Shown here piece by piece: positions 15,708 through 24,405 of a stretch of DNA of 32,816 bases. Below the pieces are notes generated by a model, which saw only the letters and a program-made list of their open reading frames with translations, made no database searches and had not been told where the DNA came from. The DNA lies in assembly GCA_019415985.1 (NCBI GenBank), contig DXYE01000017.1, positions 1 to 32,816 on the forward strand, in the 5' to 3' direction. Made by a program: the position numbers and the translations under genes. Each line of letters starts with the position of its first letter. Within the stretch, counting starts at the first letter, position 1. This stretch comes from Clostridiales bacterium (GTDB taxonomy: Bacteria; Bacillota; Clostridia; Oscillospirales; CAG-272).

Positions 15708-16715
15708 TCAACGGTAGCATTCCGCGGCAAAAGCATTGTTCAACGCATTTGAAATCAGCCGTGCATATTCCCTGATGATACGGTCCGAATCCGTCGGCGA
15801 TACATACATACCGCTGCAACGGTCGAAAATTTCCGTCAGCTTCGCCGTCTCATCGTCCGTCAACGCTTTCAGTGGAAGCTCTGCGCCGCTGAGCGCATCA
15901 TAGATCAGCGTGGCCGCATCGATCACGGTCGGAACGCCAATGGTCATGACTGGGACACCGAGCGCCTCCTGATCAATAGCCGCGCGCTTATTGCCGATGC
16001 CGCCACCCGGAAAAATGCCTGTTGTCGAAAGCTGCAGCGTCCTCGTAAGACGGTCAGTTTCTCTGGATGCAAGCGCGTCCACCAGAATAACGAGGTCAGG
16101 CGAAACATGTTTCACCGCCCCGCGAACGAGCTCCACTGCCTCAATACCCGTCTGGCCGAGCACGCCCGGCGTTACGGCGGAAAGGAGTACATCCTCTTCA
16201 CAGGGCTCTAAAATCCCGCCTGTAAACAGATGTCTGCTCACCGTTACACCGCCTGCGGTGAGGGGGCCAACCGCATCGCAGGAAATCTGCCGGTTCCCGA
16301 GCCCGCATATCAGTACGGAACCGATTTTCGGCGCAAGCTGCTTCGCCAGCAAGAGAACCGTGTCGCAGAGTACCTTTGAGCAGTGGTCAAAATCCGCCTC
16401 AGAGGATTTCCAAATTTCGCCGCAGTACAGCGTGACGTATGTGCCCACCGGCTTCTTGAACTGTTCCGCCGCTTTTGGTGTCCGTATCTCTATGGTCTCC
16501 GTTTTCACCCTTCCGTCGTCCTTCGTACTGTACACAACGCCGTCAAACGGAGATTCGCTTTTTTTTCCCTGCTCCGTTGCAAGGGCCGCATAAACCTCTC
16601 CTGCCATATCGGTTCTCAGGTATTTGCCGAACTTCTTCTCTCTCTTTTCTGCTTCCGCGGCCTTTGCCGCGCTTTCCACGCTATCCGCTTTCTCCGCGTT
16701 CTCCATCCTTTTCAC
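15708..16715 (-). CDS. gpr: Spore germination protease GPR
   Basis: 335 aa. GPR degrades small acid-soluble spore proteins at germination. It is made as a zymogen in the forespore and auto-processed. Visible: RTDMAGEVYA near the pro-sequence junction (~35-44), ICGLGNRQISCDAVGPLTAG, LGQTGIEAVELVRG, LVILVDALASRETDRLTRTLQLSTTGIFPGGGIGN and GVPTVIDAATL, all core GPR segments with the aspartates of its atypical active site. The N-terminal ~30 residues are alanine/glutamate-rich. Start GTG 16715 has AAAGGTGG ~6 nt upstream. ATG 16721 directly abuts that site. Confidence 0.93.
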   Translation of the reverse strand: MKRMENAEKADSVESAAKAAEAEKREKKFGKYLRTDMAGEVYAALATEQGKKSESPFDGVVYSTKDDGRVKTETIEIRTPKAAEQFKKPVGTYVTLYCGEIWKSSEADFDHCSKVLCDTVLLLAKQLAPKIGSVLICGLGNRQISCDAVGPLTAGGVTVSRHLFTGGILEPCEEDVLLSAVTPGVLGQTGIEAVELVRGAVKHVSPDLVILVDALASRETDRLTRTLQLSTTGIFPGGGIGNKRAAIDQEALGVPVMTIGVPTVIDAATLIYDALSGAELPLKALTDDETAKLTEIFDRCSGMYVSPTDSDRIIREYARLISNALNNAFAAECYR

Positions 16716-16742
16716 ATGCATCCACCTTTCTTTCGGAAGCTT

Positions 16743-16979
16743 TTATATTCTTACAATCGGCTGTATGCGGAAGCGGCCGTGCTCTGCAAAGATTTTCCGC
16801 GCCGCTGTATCTGCCTGCTCGTTCAGGCGGCAAAAATTGTCTCTATGCAGCCCGCTCCAGACCCTATCCGCGATGCTGTTTTTACGATGACCGCCGCACT
16901 TTTTTACACAAGGCTCTGATGTATCGGCCGTATAAATAGTATGGACAGAAGTGATAAAATTTATATCCGTTAAGAAAAA
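16743..16979 (-). other. Open frame without a start codon upstream of gpr
   Basis: A ~79-codon frame on the - strand ends at TAA (16743-16745), just before the gpr ribosome site. It has no ATG, GTG or TTG. It includes charged, protein-like stretches (e.g. RLNEQADTAARKIFAEHG), so it may be a decayed gene or chance. If the promoter at 16937-16968 is real, this is gpr leader. Confidence 0.25.
16937..16968 (-). promoter_or_regulatory. Possible SigG-type promoter for gpr
   Basis: On the - strand: ATATA (-35 region, 16966-16962), 18-bp spacer, CATACTA (16943-16937). CATACTA is the classic forespore SigG -10 and gpr is a SigG/SigF gene in Bacillus. The -35 match is 4 of 5 to GHATR. It would give a ~215-nt leader. 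Confidence 0.45.
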
Positions 16980-16989
16980 AAGCTACGTC

Positions 16990-17028
16990 AAAAAAGAGCG
17001 GACAGCAAAATAAATGTTTGCTGTCCGC
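16990..17028 (-). terminator. Terminator downstream of the rimO unit
   Basis: GCGGACAGCAAA (16998-17009) pairs perfectly with TTTGCTGTCCGC (17017-17028). On the - strand it is followed by TCTTTTTTG. It lies 430 bp after the rimO stop, so the repeats at 17153-17386 would be in the rimO 3' UTR. Confidence 0.8.
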
Positions 17029-17152
17029 CCTTTAATGTGCCCGGCTGTCGACCATCCGCGGTTTCAAAGACATATGGGACATACCGTGCTTTTAAAGTCC
17101 CGCAGTTTTTCCACCCTGCCTGAACCCAGTTTTGCTTCGCCGCGAGTTCCCT

Positions 17153-17386
17153 CCTCATAATACCATGAAACACCCGGCGGTTTCGGATGACTGAACAAGT
17201 TTAGTCGGATAAAAACTGCGGTATACGGTCCAATTAGGCTTTACGGTGATGTGATTTTACGCCGTGCTCATTATACTATCAAAAACCCCGGCAGTTTGGT
17301 GGATTGAGCTTTGCTCAATCTGACAAATCTGCGGTGCACGGCTCGCTGCGGCTTTACGGTGATGTGATTTTACGCCGTGCTCATTA
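17153..17386. repeat. Two-copy tandem repeat, 113-bp period, with compensated hairpins
   Basis: A 37-bp block at 17237-17273 is repeated exactly at 17350-17386. It begins GGCTTTACGGTGATG and ends GTGCTCATTA. Each block is preceded by a diverged arm: GACTGAAC/GTTTAGTC (17190-17207) versus GATTGAGC/GCTCAATC (17302-17320). Stem bases differ but pairing is kept. Outer arms (CCGGC..GTTT and AAA..CTGCGG) also pair. A weaker match (CTCATAATACCATG, 17153-17166) suggests an older third unit. Confidence 0.75.
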
Positions 17387-17455
17387 GAAAACCCGCGGCT
17401 CGCAAAATACGCCTCAAAACAGGCATTTGGTCACATCGTGTACCGTCTTTTTCAT

Positions 17456-18859
17456 TCAGTCGTTGTTCTTTTCTTCCGCAGAAACCAATTCACCAACCAG
17501 ATCATAAGCCATATTTTCCAAAATTTTTACTTTTACAAACGATCCCGGCTGAAGCCTTTTGTTACCCAGCCTCTTCGTAAAATAGACCTTACCGTCAATC
17601 TCGTATGCGTCGGCATAGGTTCTGCCGTAATAAGTTTCCGCTGCGCCGTCATAGCCTTCACATAAGACCGTGACCACCTCTCCAATCTTTTTCCGCGCTG
17701 CCTTTTCCGACCGCAGCTCCTGTTCCCTCATCAGAATGTCGCAGCGATTCTGCTTGATCTGCTCCTCGATCTGCTCCTCAAAATCATATGCGGGGGTCCC
17801 CTCCTCGCGGGAATACGGAAACACACCGACCCTGTCGAACTTCAACCTCTTTGCCCCCTCGCAAAGCTCAAGGAAATCCTCCTCGCTTTCTCCCGGAAAG
17901 CCGGTCAAAAAAGTCGTTCGAATCACCATGCCCGGAATTTGGCGGAGCCTGCGCACTGCCCTTTCAACGGCTTCCACGCCGCCTCTGCGGTTCATGCGCC
18001 TGAGAACACGGTCTGACAAATGCTGGACCGGCAGATCCACGTACCTGAGCAGACGCGGGTTGTTTTCCCATTCCTTTGCCAGCTCCTCCGTAATTTTTTC
18101 CGGATAACAGTACAGAACGCGGATCCACGGAATGCTCGTCTCATCGCACAGAGCGCGTATCAGCCGTGCGAGCTGCGGCTCGCCGTATAAATCCGTTCCG
18201 TATGCCGTCGTATCCTGCGCGACGAGCACAAGCTCCCGGACACCGAGCCCCTCCAGTTCCTTTGCCTCCGCACAGAGCGCCTCTATCGGACGGGATCGCA
18301 TACCTCCCCGTATCAGCGGTATTGCACAATATGTACAACGGTTGTCACAGCCCTCGGATATCTTCATATAGGCAAGGTAGGACGGCGTCGTTAGAATTCT
18401 GTCGCCCCCCTGCTTCATATCCTCGATGCGCCGAAAAGAGGAATAGCGGCAGACCTCTTTCCCCGCCTGCTTTACATCGATTTGCCTTACCGCATCGACG
18501 ATATCGTGCAGGCTTCCGACGCCTAACAGGGCATCCACCTCCGGCATTTCCCTGAAAATTTCCTCCTGATAACGTTGCGCAAGACATCCGGTGACAACAA
18601 TGCCCCGCAGCTGTGCATGTTTCTTCAGCCACGCGATATCCAGAATGTTGTCAATGGCCTCTTCCTTCGCGCTCTGTATAAACGCGCAGGTGTTGATGAC
18701 CACGATATCCGCCTCCGTTTCCTCCGGCGTTATTTCATACCCGGCTGCCGAAAGCTCAGCGAGCATGATCTCCGTATCCACCTGGTTTTTTGGACATCCC
18801 AGCGATACAAAGCCTACGCGCGTGCTCTTTTTCCGTCTGTTTTCCATTTTTATGACCAT
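17456..18859 (-). CDS. rimO: Ribosomal protein S12 methylthiotransferase RimO
   Basis: 467 aa. Radical-SAM methylthiotransferase modifying the conserved Asp of ribosomal protein S12. N-terminal UPF0004 domain with cluster cysteines (VSLGCPKNQVDTEIM, INTCAFIQSAKEEAID, VTGCLAQRY). Radical-SAM motif GCDNRCTYCAIPLIRGGMRSRP. C-terminal TRAM domain (GKVYFTKRLGNKRLQPGSFVKVKI). IRTTFLTGFPGESEEDF is typical of the family. Start uncertain: ATG 18859 or 18847, neither with a good ribosome site. A perfect hairpin (GCTTTCGC/GCGAAAGC, 18861-18880) lies directly upstream and could affect initiation. The frame extends to 18913 but there overlaps repeat copy B. Confidence 0.93.
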   Translation of the reverse strand: MVIKMENRRKKSTRVGFVSLGCPKNQVDTEIMLAELSAAGYEITPEETEADIVVINTCAFIQSAKEEAIDNILDIAWLKKHAQLRGIVVTGCLAQRYQEEIFREMPEVDALLGVGSLHDIVDAVRQIDVKQAGKEVCRYSSFRRIEDMKQGGDRILTTPSYLAYMKISEGCDNRCTYCAIPLIRGGMRSRPIEALCAEAKELEGLGVRELVLVAQDTTAYGTDLYGEPQLARLIRALCDETSIPWIRVLYCYPEKITEELAKEWENNPRLLRYVDLPVQHLSDRVLRRMNRRGGVEAVERAVRRLRQIPGMVIRTTFLTGFPGESEEDFLELCEGAKRLKFDRVGVFPYSREEGTPAYDFEEQIEEQIKQNRCDILMREQELRSEKAARKKIGEVVTVLCEGYDGAAETYYGRTYADAYEIDGKVYFTKRLGNKRLQPGSFVKVKILENMAYDLVGELVSAEEKNND

Positions 18860-18897
18860 GGCTTTCGCTTCTGCGAAAGCATCCTTTTTTCGGAATT

Positions 18898-18968
18898 GTG
18901 GGTGGTTATGCAAATCAAAATCGCCGCTCCGTTAGGCAGCGAAAGCCAAAAAACGAAGCTTGAAAGAT
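18898..18968 (+). repeat. 71-bp interspersed element, copy B
   Basis: Ungapped alignment with 3345-3415, 56 of 71 identical. It lies between recX (3' end) and rimO (5' end), both on -, so relative to neighbouring transcription it is antisense, whereas copy A is sense. The hairpins of copy A are weakened here. Confidence 0.6.
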
Positions 18969-19111
18969 ACCTCTTTTCTGCGGAATAGACTGCGTAAGTC
19001 CGTCCCCAGCGCTCCGCCTGTTCTCTTCAGGGATGCAAGCCTGTTTCCGTTCCGCTGCGCGGGTTAATACAGGCCCTCGCTTTCTTTCCTTACTATATTT
19101 TCACGCGGCTT

Positions 19112-19786
19112 CTACAGCCCTTCAAATTCCCGCAGCACCGTTCGTATCTCTACAGGTGAAAAGCCGCAACGGACCAGGGCAGCCATATTTCTGACGCGCA
19201 TTTTTGGATCGGCAAAGGCTGCCGCGCCGCCCATTTTTATGATTCGATACCGGCAGGCCTCCGAATAATCCAACGTTGCAGACCATTCCTCAAAGACCGC
19301 ATCAAACGCATCTCTTGAAAAACCCTTCTTCGTAAGCTCTCTGCGAATCCGTTCCTTGCCGTATCTCTTGCGTTCGCACAAATACGTCATGTGCCTTTTC
19401 ATGTATTCTCTCTCGTTGATGTATCCGCTCTGTTTCAGGTAATCGACCGCAAGTCGACAGACCTCTGCGGAGAAACCGCGGCGGGCCAATTTTTCTTTCA
19501 TCATTTTTTCTGTGTGGTCGCCGTAGTGCAGCAGGGTAAAGCTTTTTTCCAACGCCTTTGTTGCTTCTCCTGCCAGTTGAAGCTGCTCATATTCTTCAGG
19601 CGTCAGCCTATCTCCCACCGCGTATTTCCGCTTTGCAAACGCTCCGTTTACCTGATAATTTACCGTTTCTTCATGTTCTCCTGACTGAATTTTCAGCGTC
19701 AGTTGAGCTCGCGGTGATGTATCCGACCGCACGACACTTGTCACTGTAATTGCTAAGTCCGCCATGTCTCCGACCATGCCTTTCAT
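19112..19786 (-). CDS. recX: Recombination regulatory protein RecX
   Basis: 224 aa. RecX binds RecA filaments and limits their growth. Tandem three-helix repeats are visible: ALEKSFTLLHYGDHTEKMMKEKLARRGFSAEVCRLAVDYLKQSGYINEREYMKRHM, then RYGKERIRRELTKKGFSRDAFDAVFEE, then a third repeat (CRYRIIKMGG...RRCGFSPVEIRTVL-like). Start ATG 19786 has AAAGGG 9 nt upstream. The frame is open to ATG 19885 without a ribosome site, so a 33-residue longer form is possible. It follows recA by ~370-470 bp, the common recA-recX order. Confidence 0.88.
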   Translation of the reverse strand: MKGMVGDMADLAITVTSVVRSDTSPRAQLTLKIQSGEHEETVNYQVNGAFAKRKYAVGDRLTPEEYEQLQLAGEATKALEKSFTLLHYGDHTEKMMKEKLARRGFSAEVCRLAVDYLKQSGYINEREYMKRHMTYLCERKRYGKERIRRELTKKGFSRDAFDAVFEEWSATLDYSEACRYRIIKMGGAAAFADPKMRVRNMAALVRCGFSPVEIRTVLREFEGL

Positions 19787-19885
19787 GAATTCGCGCCCTT
19801 TTTGTAGGACCTGAATGGATTTCTTCTTTTCTATTTCCGCTTGCCTTCCGCCCTTTTCCGAGGACGAAAACGATGCGTCCGACAT

Positions 19886-20257
19886 TTTTTCGCGCCGTCA
19901 AAGGAAGGCTTTTTCTTTGTTTACTTTACACCGTTCCTTAATACCTTTTTTCGCTGTTGCATTTGTTTTTGCGCGGCGCCTCTCCGGTTCTTATTTTCTT
20001 AGTCCGCTGCGGTCACGTAAACAGCATGCGTTTTATGTCCTCTTTGCGCCGATTGCTTTTTGATACGTTTCTATACCCTGCCTTCCGCTTCCATCTTTCG
20101 GTTTTGCGCTTTCATCTGTCCGATGTATTCTCTTTTATTTAGCATTACCGTTTTTTTCCGATCCATACACGGATCCCATTCATTCAAGTTCATGCATTTC
20201 ATTGATAAAGTGAAGCTGTTTATGTATATGCTTTCGATTTATAAGTATTAATCTGTT
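19886..20257. other. recA-recX intergenic region
   Basis: 372 bp, pyrimidine-rich on +. I see no hairpin with a T-tail, no promoter and no gene I can support. Confidence 0.4.
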
Positions 20258-21391
20258 TCATTCTCCCTCAATGTCAATTGCATTCAGGGAAAAGGCCTCT
20301 TCTCCGTCCTCGTCCTCGTTGTCCTCGTCTGCAAATTCCTCTTTCATGGCCAGATCAATCTGATCTCCCCTGCTTTTGATCATACGCTCTACTTCCTCCA
20401 TGAGCTCGGGATGCGCCTCCAGATATTTCCTTGCGTTGTCCTTTCCCTGTCCCATTCTCTCCCCATTATAGGAGAACCAGGAGCCGCTTTTGTTAAACAC
20501 GTCCAGCTCCACGCCGATTTCCAACAGTTCTCCGGACTTGGAAATCCCCTTTCCGAAGAGGATATCAAATTCAGCGACGCGGAAAGGCGGCGCAACCTTG
20601 TTTTTGACAACCTTGGCTCGCACACGGTTTCCATAGGATTCCGTTCCGTTTTTCAGGCTTTCCGCCTTGCGGATATCGATACGTACGGAAGCATAGAATT
20701 TCAGCGCCTTTCCGCCTGTCGTCACCTCAGGGTTTCCATACACCACGCCGACCTTTTCTCTGAGCTGGTTGATAAATACCACTACGCAGTTTGTTTTTGA
20801 GATTGCTCCCGCGAGCTTACGCAAAGCCTGGCTCATCAGCCTTGCCTGCAGACCTACATGTGATGCACCCATGTCTCCATCTATCTCCTGCTGCGGCACC
20901 AGCGCGGCCACGGAGTCCACTACGATCGCGTCCACCGCTCCGCTTCTCACCAGCGCCTCGGTTATTTCAAGCGCATCCTCTCCGCAGTCCGGCTGCGAAA
21001 CCAAGAGTTCATTAATGTTGACACCCAGGGCTTTTGCATACTGTGGGTCGAGCGCGTGCTCCGCATCGATAAAGGCCGCCTCGCCGCCCAGCTTCTGCAC
21101 CTCCGCGATGATATGCAGCGCCACCGTTGTTTTACCGGAGGATTCCGGTCCGTAAATTTCAATGATTCTTCCGCGCGGTACGCCGCCGATGCCCAACGCC
21201 AGATCCAGCGTCAACGACCCCGTCGAAACTGCGCTAACCTGCATCGTCGCGTTCTCTCCCAGCCGCATGATCGCTCCCTTTCCCTTGGCTTTTTCGATCT
21301 GCGCAATCGCCGTTTCCAGCGCCTTTTTCCGGTCTCCCGCTTCTGCGCCCGGCCCGGCCATATCCGGTTTCTTTTTCTTCGTTTCCTTCAT
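20258..21391 (-). CDS. recA: Recombinase RecA
   Basis: 377 aa. ATP-dependent strand-exchange protein and SOS co-protease. Walker A GPESSGKTT, VDSVAALVPQ with EIDGDMG, L2-region INQLREKVGVVYGNPEVTTGGKALKFYASVR, C-terminal domain with GMG-like YNGERMGQGKDNARKYLEAHPELM, and an acidic tail (DEDNEDEDGEE). Residues 1-20 form a lysine-rich extension. AAGGGA precedes the ATG. No Firmicute SOS box (GAAC-N4-GTTC) was seen in the 260 bp upstream. recA directly follows gyrA, which is not its usual place in Firmicutes. Confidence 0.98.
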   Translation of the reverse strand: MKETKKKKPDMAGPGAEAGDRKKALETAIAQIEKAKGKGAIMRLGENATMQVSAVSTGSLTLDLALGIGGVPRGRIIEIYGPESSGKTTVALHIIAEVQKLGGEAAFIDAEHALDPQYAKALGVNINELLVSQPDCGEDALEITEALVRSGAVDAIVVDSVAALVPQQEIDGDMGASHVGLQARLMSQALRKLAGAISKTNCVVVFINQLREKVGVVYGNPEVTTGGKALKFYASVRIDIRKAESLKNGTESYGNRVRAKVVKNKVAPPFRVAEFDILFGKGISKSGELLEIGVELDVFNKSGSWFSYNGERMGQGKDNARKYLEAHPELMEEVERMIKSRGDQIDLAMKEEFADEDNEDEDGEEAFSLNAIDIEGE

Positions 21392-21651
21392 ACTCTTATC
21401 CCTTCTTGAAAATTTTTGTCCTTTTTCACCGGTTTTGTCTAATTCCGCTATTCAGAGGCGCCCTTTTGGTTTCAGGATCCTGTGTTAAACCGTCTGCATA
21501 TCCCCACACGCCGTTCGTTGGTTAAAATCCTTAAATTCAGCTAAGCAGTCCGCTGCGACTCTGATCGCTCTCCCGAAGACCGGCGCCGTCTCTTCACACC
21601 GCTTCACCGGTTCGCGTGCAACTGCAATACCTCGCGTCCGGCTTTCTCCCA

Positions 21652-24255
21652 TTAAGCTTCGTCTCCGTCTATATCCAGCATTTCAAGATCGCTGTCTGGG
21701 AGATTTTCCTCCTGTCCGCTTTCCTCTACTGTTTCTGTATTTTCACCGCTTTCTGCCGCTTCCGCAGCATCTCCCTCTACACTTTCCCCTTCACTGTCCG
21801 TGATGTCTTCCTCCTCAGGCGGCACCACTGCAAAGTTGACCAGGCGCGCGCCTTCTGCGAGCCGCATCACAATGACGCCCTGACTAGCTCTGCCGCACCT
21901 TCTCAGATCCCCTGCAGGCGTCCGGATGATCGTTCCCTCATTGGTGATCAACATCAGGTCGTCTCCCTCTCCGACGCCGGCAATTCCGGCGAGCCGACCT
22001 GTTTTTTCCGTAATTGCATGACAGGTCACGCCTTTTCCGCCTCTGCTGTGCGTATTGTATTCCGTAAACGGCGTCAGCTTGCCGTATCCGTTCTCCGTTA
22101 TGGTCACAAGCTCTTTTTCTTCCTCGACAACGGCCGCCCCCACAACAAAGTCGTTTTCCTCCAGCCGTATGCCTCTCACACCGCGCGCCGTCCGTCCCAT
22201 GACCCTCGCATCCTTTTCGTTGAAGCGCACCGCCATGCCATTCCTCGTTGCCAGTATGATTTCATCCTCACCGCTCGTTCTCTTTACAAAGGCCAGCTCG
22301 TCGTTCGGATCAAGGCTGATGGCGATTTTTCCGCCCTTGCGCTGATAAGCGAAATCCGTCACCTTCGCGCGCTTGACAACGCCGTGCCGCGTTGCCATAA
22401 GCAGATACGCATCCTCGCAGAACTCCTCAACAGAGATAACTGCCGTCAGCTTTTCACCCTCGCCGAGCTCCAGTATGTTGACGATGTTCGTGCCCTTCGC
22501 CGTCCGTCCCGCTTCCGGGATTTGATACGCTTTCTTTACGTATACCTTTCCGAGACTTGTGAACATCATCAGGTAAGAGTGGCTCTGCACGACGCTCACG
22601 TTTTCCACAAAGTCCTCGTCCTTAGTCGTCATGCCTATAATTCCCTTGCCGCCGCGGCGCTGCGCAGCATAGCTGTCCGCCGGCTGCCGCTTGATATAGC
22701 CGTCATGCGTCACGGTTATCACACAGGTATGGCGCTCGATGAGATCCTCAAGGATGATTTCGTCCTCGGCAGCAACGATCTCCGTCCGTCTTTCGTCTCC
22801 AAACCGGCGCTTGATCTCCAACATCTCGTCCTTAATGATCCCTTTGAGCTTTGTCTCGTCCGACAGGATCTCGCTGAGTTCTTTGATCAACTTTTCCTTC
22901 TGCGCAAGCTCCTCTTCAATTTTTATCCTCTCCAGTCCCGCAAGCTTACCAAGCGTCATATCGACAATAGCCTGTGCCTGCGGCTCCGTCAGAGAAAAGC
23001 GCTCCTCGAGCGCACGCCGTGCATCTGTCACGGATTCATTTGCCCGGATCGTTGCAATGACCTCGTCTATGTTATCGATCGCCACGGTCTGTCCCTCAAG
23101 GATATGCGCACGCGCCTGCGCCCGGTCGAGTTCAAAATGCACGCGCCGCGACACAACCTCTTCCTGATGTTCGATATAGTGGCGAAGAATCTCGAGCAGC
23201 GTGAGCTGCTTCGGCTCACCATTCACAAGCGCGATCATGTTGAACGCGCAAGTGTCCTGAAGCTGCGTGTATTTATAAAACTGATTCAGAATGATCTGTC
23301 CGTTCGCATCCCTGCGGTAGTCCACGACAATCCGCATGCCGGCGCGGCCGGATTCGTCTCTGATGTCCGTCACGCCCTCCACGCGCTTATCCTTGACCAG
23401 ATCCGCCATGCTGGCAACCAGCGCGCTTTTGTTCACCTGATACGGTATCTCCGTAATGACAATTCGGTGCTTATCCTCCTGCACCTCCGCACGCGCGCGG
23501 ACCATAACGCGGCCGCGGCCCGTAGAGTATGCCTCAAGAATCCCCGCGCTGCCGTAGATGGTCGCGTATGTCGGGAAATCCGGTCCCTTGATGTAATTCA
23601 TGACATCCGCTACGGTCGCCTCAGGATGCTCCATATAGTATACGGTGCCGTCGATGACCTCTCCCAAATTATGAGGCGGGATATAGGTCGCCATACCCAC
23701 GGCAATTCCTACCGAGCCATTGACCAGCAGATTCGGAAACCTTGCGGGCAGGACCGTCGGTTCCTTCAGCTTGTTGTCGAAGTTCGGGCGGAAATCCACG
23801 ACATCCTTTTCGATGTCGGAAAGCATTTCATTTGCCAGCCGCGCCATGCGCGCCTCCGTATAACGGTATGCAGCCGCGCCGTCGCCATCCACGTTGCCGA
23901 AGTTTCCGTGTCCTTCAATCAGCGGATACCGCAGAGAAAAGGGCTGTGCGAGACGCACCATGGTGTCGTACACCGCTGCATCTCCGTGCGGATGATAACG
24001 GCCGAGCACATTACCCACTGTCGTCGCGGATTTGCGGAACGGCTTGTCATACGTCAGATGATCCTCATACATAGCGTAAAGAATCCGCCGGTGAACAGGC
24101 TTGAGTCCGTCCCGCACGTCCGGCAACGCCCGTGAGACGATGACGCTCATTGCATATTCAATGAACGACTGTCTCACCTCTTTTTCCATCTGCACGGGGA
24201 CGATTTTTTGATTTTCAAAGGTATAATCCTTTTGTTTGATATCTTTTTCATCCAT
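21652..24255 (-). CDS. gyrA: DNA gyrase subunit A
   Basis: 867 aa. Breakage-reunion subunit of gyrase. DGLKPVHRRILYAM, active-site Tyr132 in YRYTEARM (E. coli Tyr122), and the gyrase-specific GyrA-box QRRGGKG, which excludes ParC. Six-bladed C-terminal beta-pinwheel and a very acidic tail of ~55 residues (from PPEEEDITDSEGE). The quinolone-determining region reads HPHGDAAVYD: alanine (A93) where E. coli has Ser83, with Asp87 kept (D97). GGAGG lies ~12 nt before the ATG. It is separated from gyrB by dnaN and a sugar kinase. Confidence 0.98.
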   Translation of the reverse strand: MDEKDIKQKDYTFENQKIVPVQMEKEVRQSFIEYAMSVIVSRALPDVRDGLKPVHRRILYAMYEDHLTYDKPFRKSATTVGNVLGRYHPHGDAAVYDTMVRLAQPFSLRYPLIEGHGNFGNVDGDGAAAYRYTEARMARLANEMLSDIEKDVVDFRPNFDNKLKEPTVLPARFPNLLVNGSVGIAVGMATYIPPHNLGEVIDGTVYYMEHPEATVADVMNYIKGPDFPTYATIYGSAGILEAYSTGRGRVMVRARAEVQEDKHRIVITEIPYQVNKSALVASMADLVKDKRVEGVTDIRDESGRAGMRIVVDYRRDANGQIILNQFYKYTQLQDTCAFNMIALVNGEPKQLTLLEILRHYIEHQEEVVSRRVHFELDRAQARAHILEGQTVAIDNIDEVIATIRANESVTDARRALEERFSLTEPQAQAIVDMTLGKLAGLERIKIEEELAQKEKLIKELSEILSDETKLKGIIKDEMLEIKRRFGDERRTEIVAAEDEIILEDLIERHTCVITVTHDGYIKRQPADSYAAQRRGGKGIIGMTTKDEDFVENVSVVQSHSYLMMFTSLGKVYVKKAYQIPEAGRTAKGTNIVNILELGEGEKLTAVISVEEFCEDAYLLMATRHGVVKRAKVTDFAYQRKGGKIAISLDPNDELAFVKRTSGEDEIILATRNGMAVRFNEKDARVMGRTARGVRGIRLEENDFVVGAAVVEEEKELVTITENGYGKLTPFTEYNTHSRGGKGVTCHAITEKTGRLAGIAGVGEGDDLMLITNEGTIIRTPAGDLRRCGRASQGVIVMRLAEGARLVNFAVVPPEEEDITDSEGESVEGDAAEAAESGENTETVEESGQEENLPDSDLEMLDIDGDEA

Positions 24256-24405
24256 ATATATTTGTTTCCTCCTCGGTTTCTTTCCGCACCCTTTCGTTCA
24301 TCGTTCATGAAAACGCAAAACCGATATGCGTTTCCGGCATTCCTGCAATCCGTTCATGAAGACATAAAACATCAATTGGGTCCTTTTCGGCCGATTTTCG
24401 TGGTT

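Noticed and set aside
15281..15775. 164-codon + strand open frame
   Set aside because: Overlaps the gpr 3' end antisense and spans the gpr terminator; no ribosome site and no recognisable domain.
21616..24135. 839-codon + strand open frame antisense to gyrA
   Set aside because: A shadow of a GC-biased gene; the - strand encodes unmistakable GyrA.
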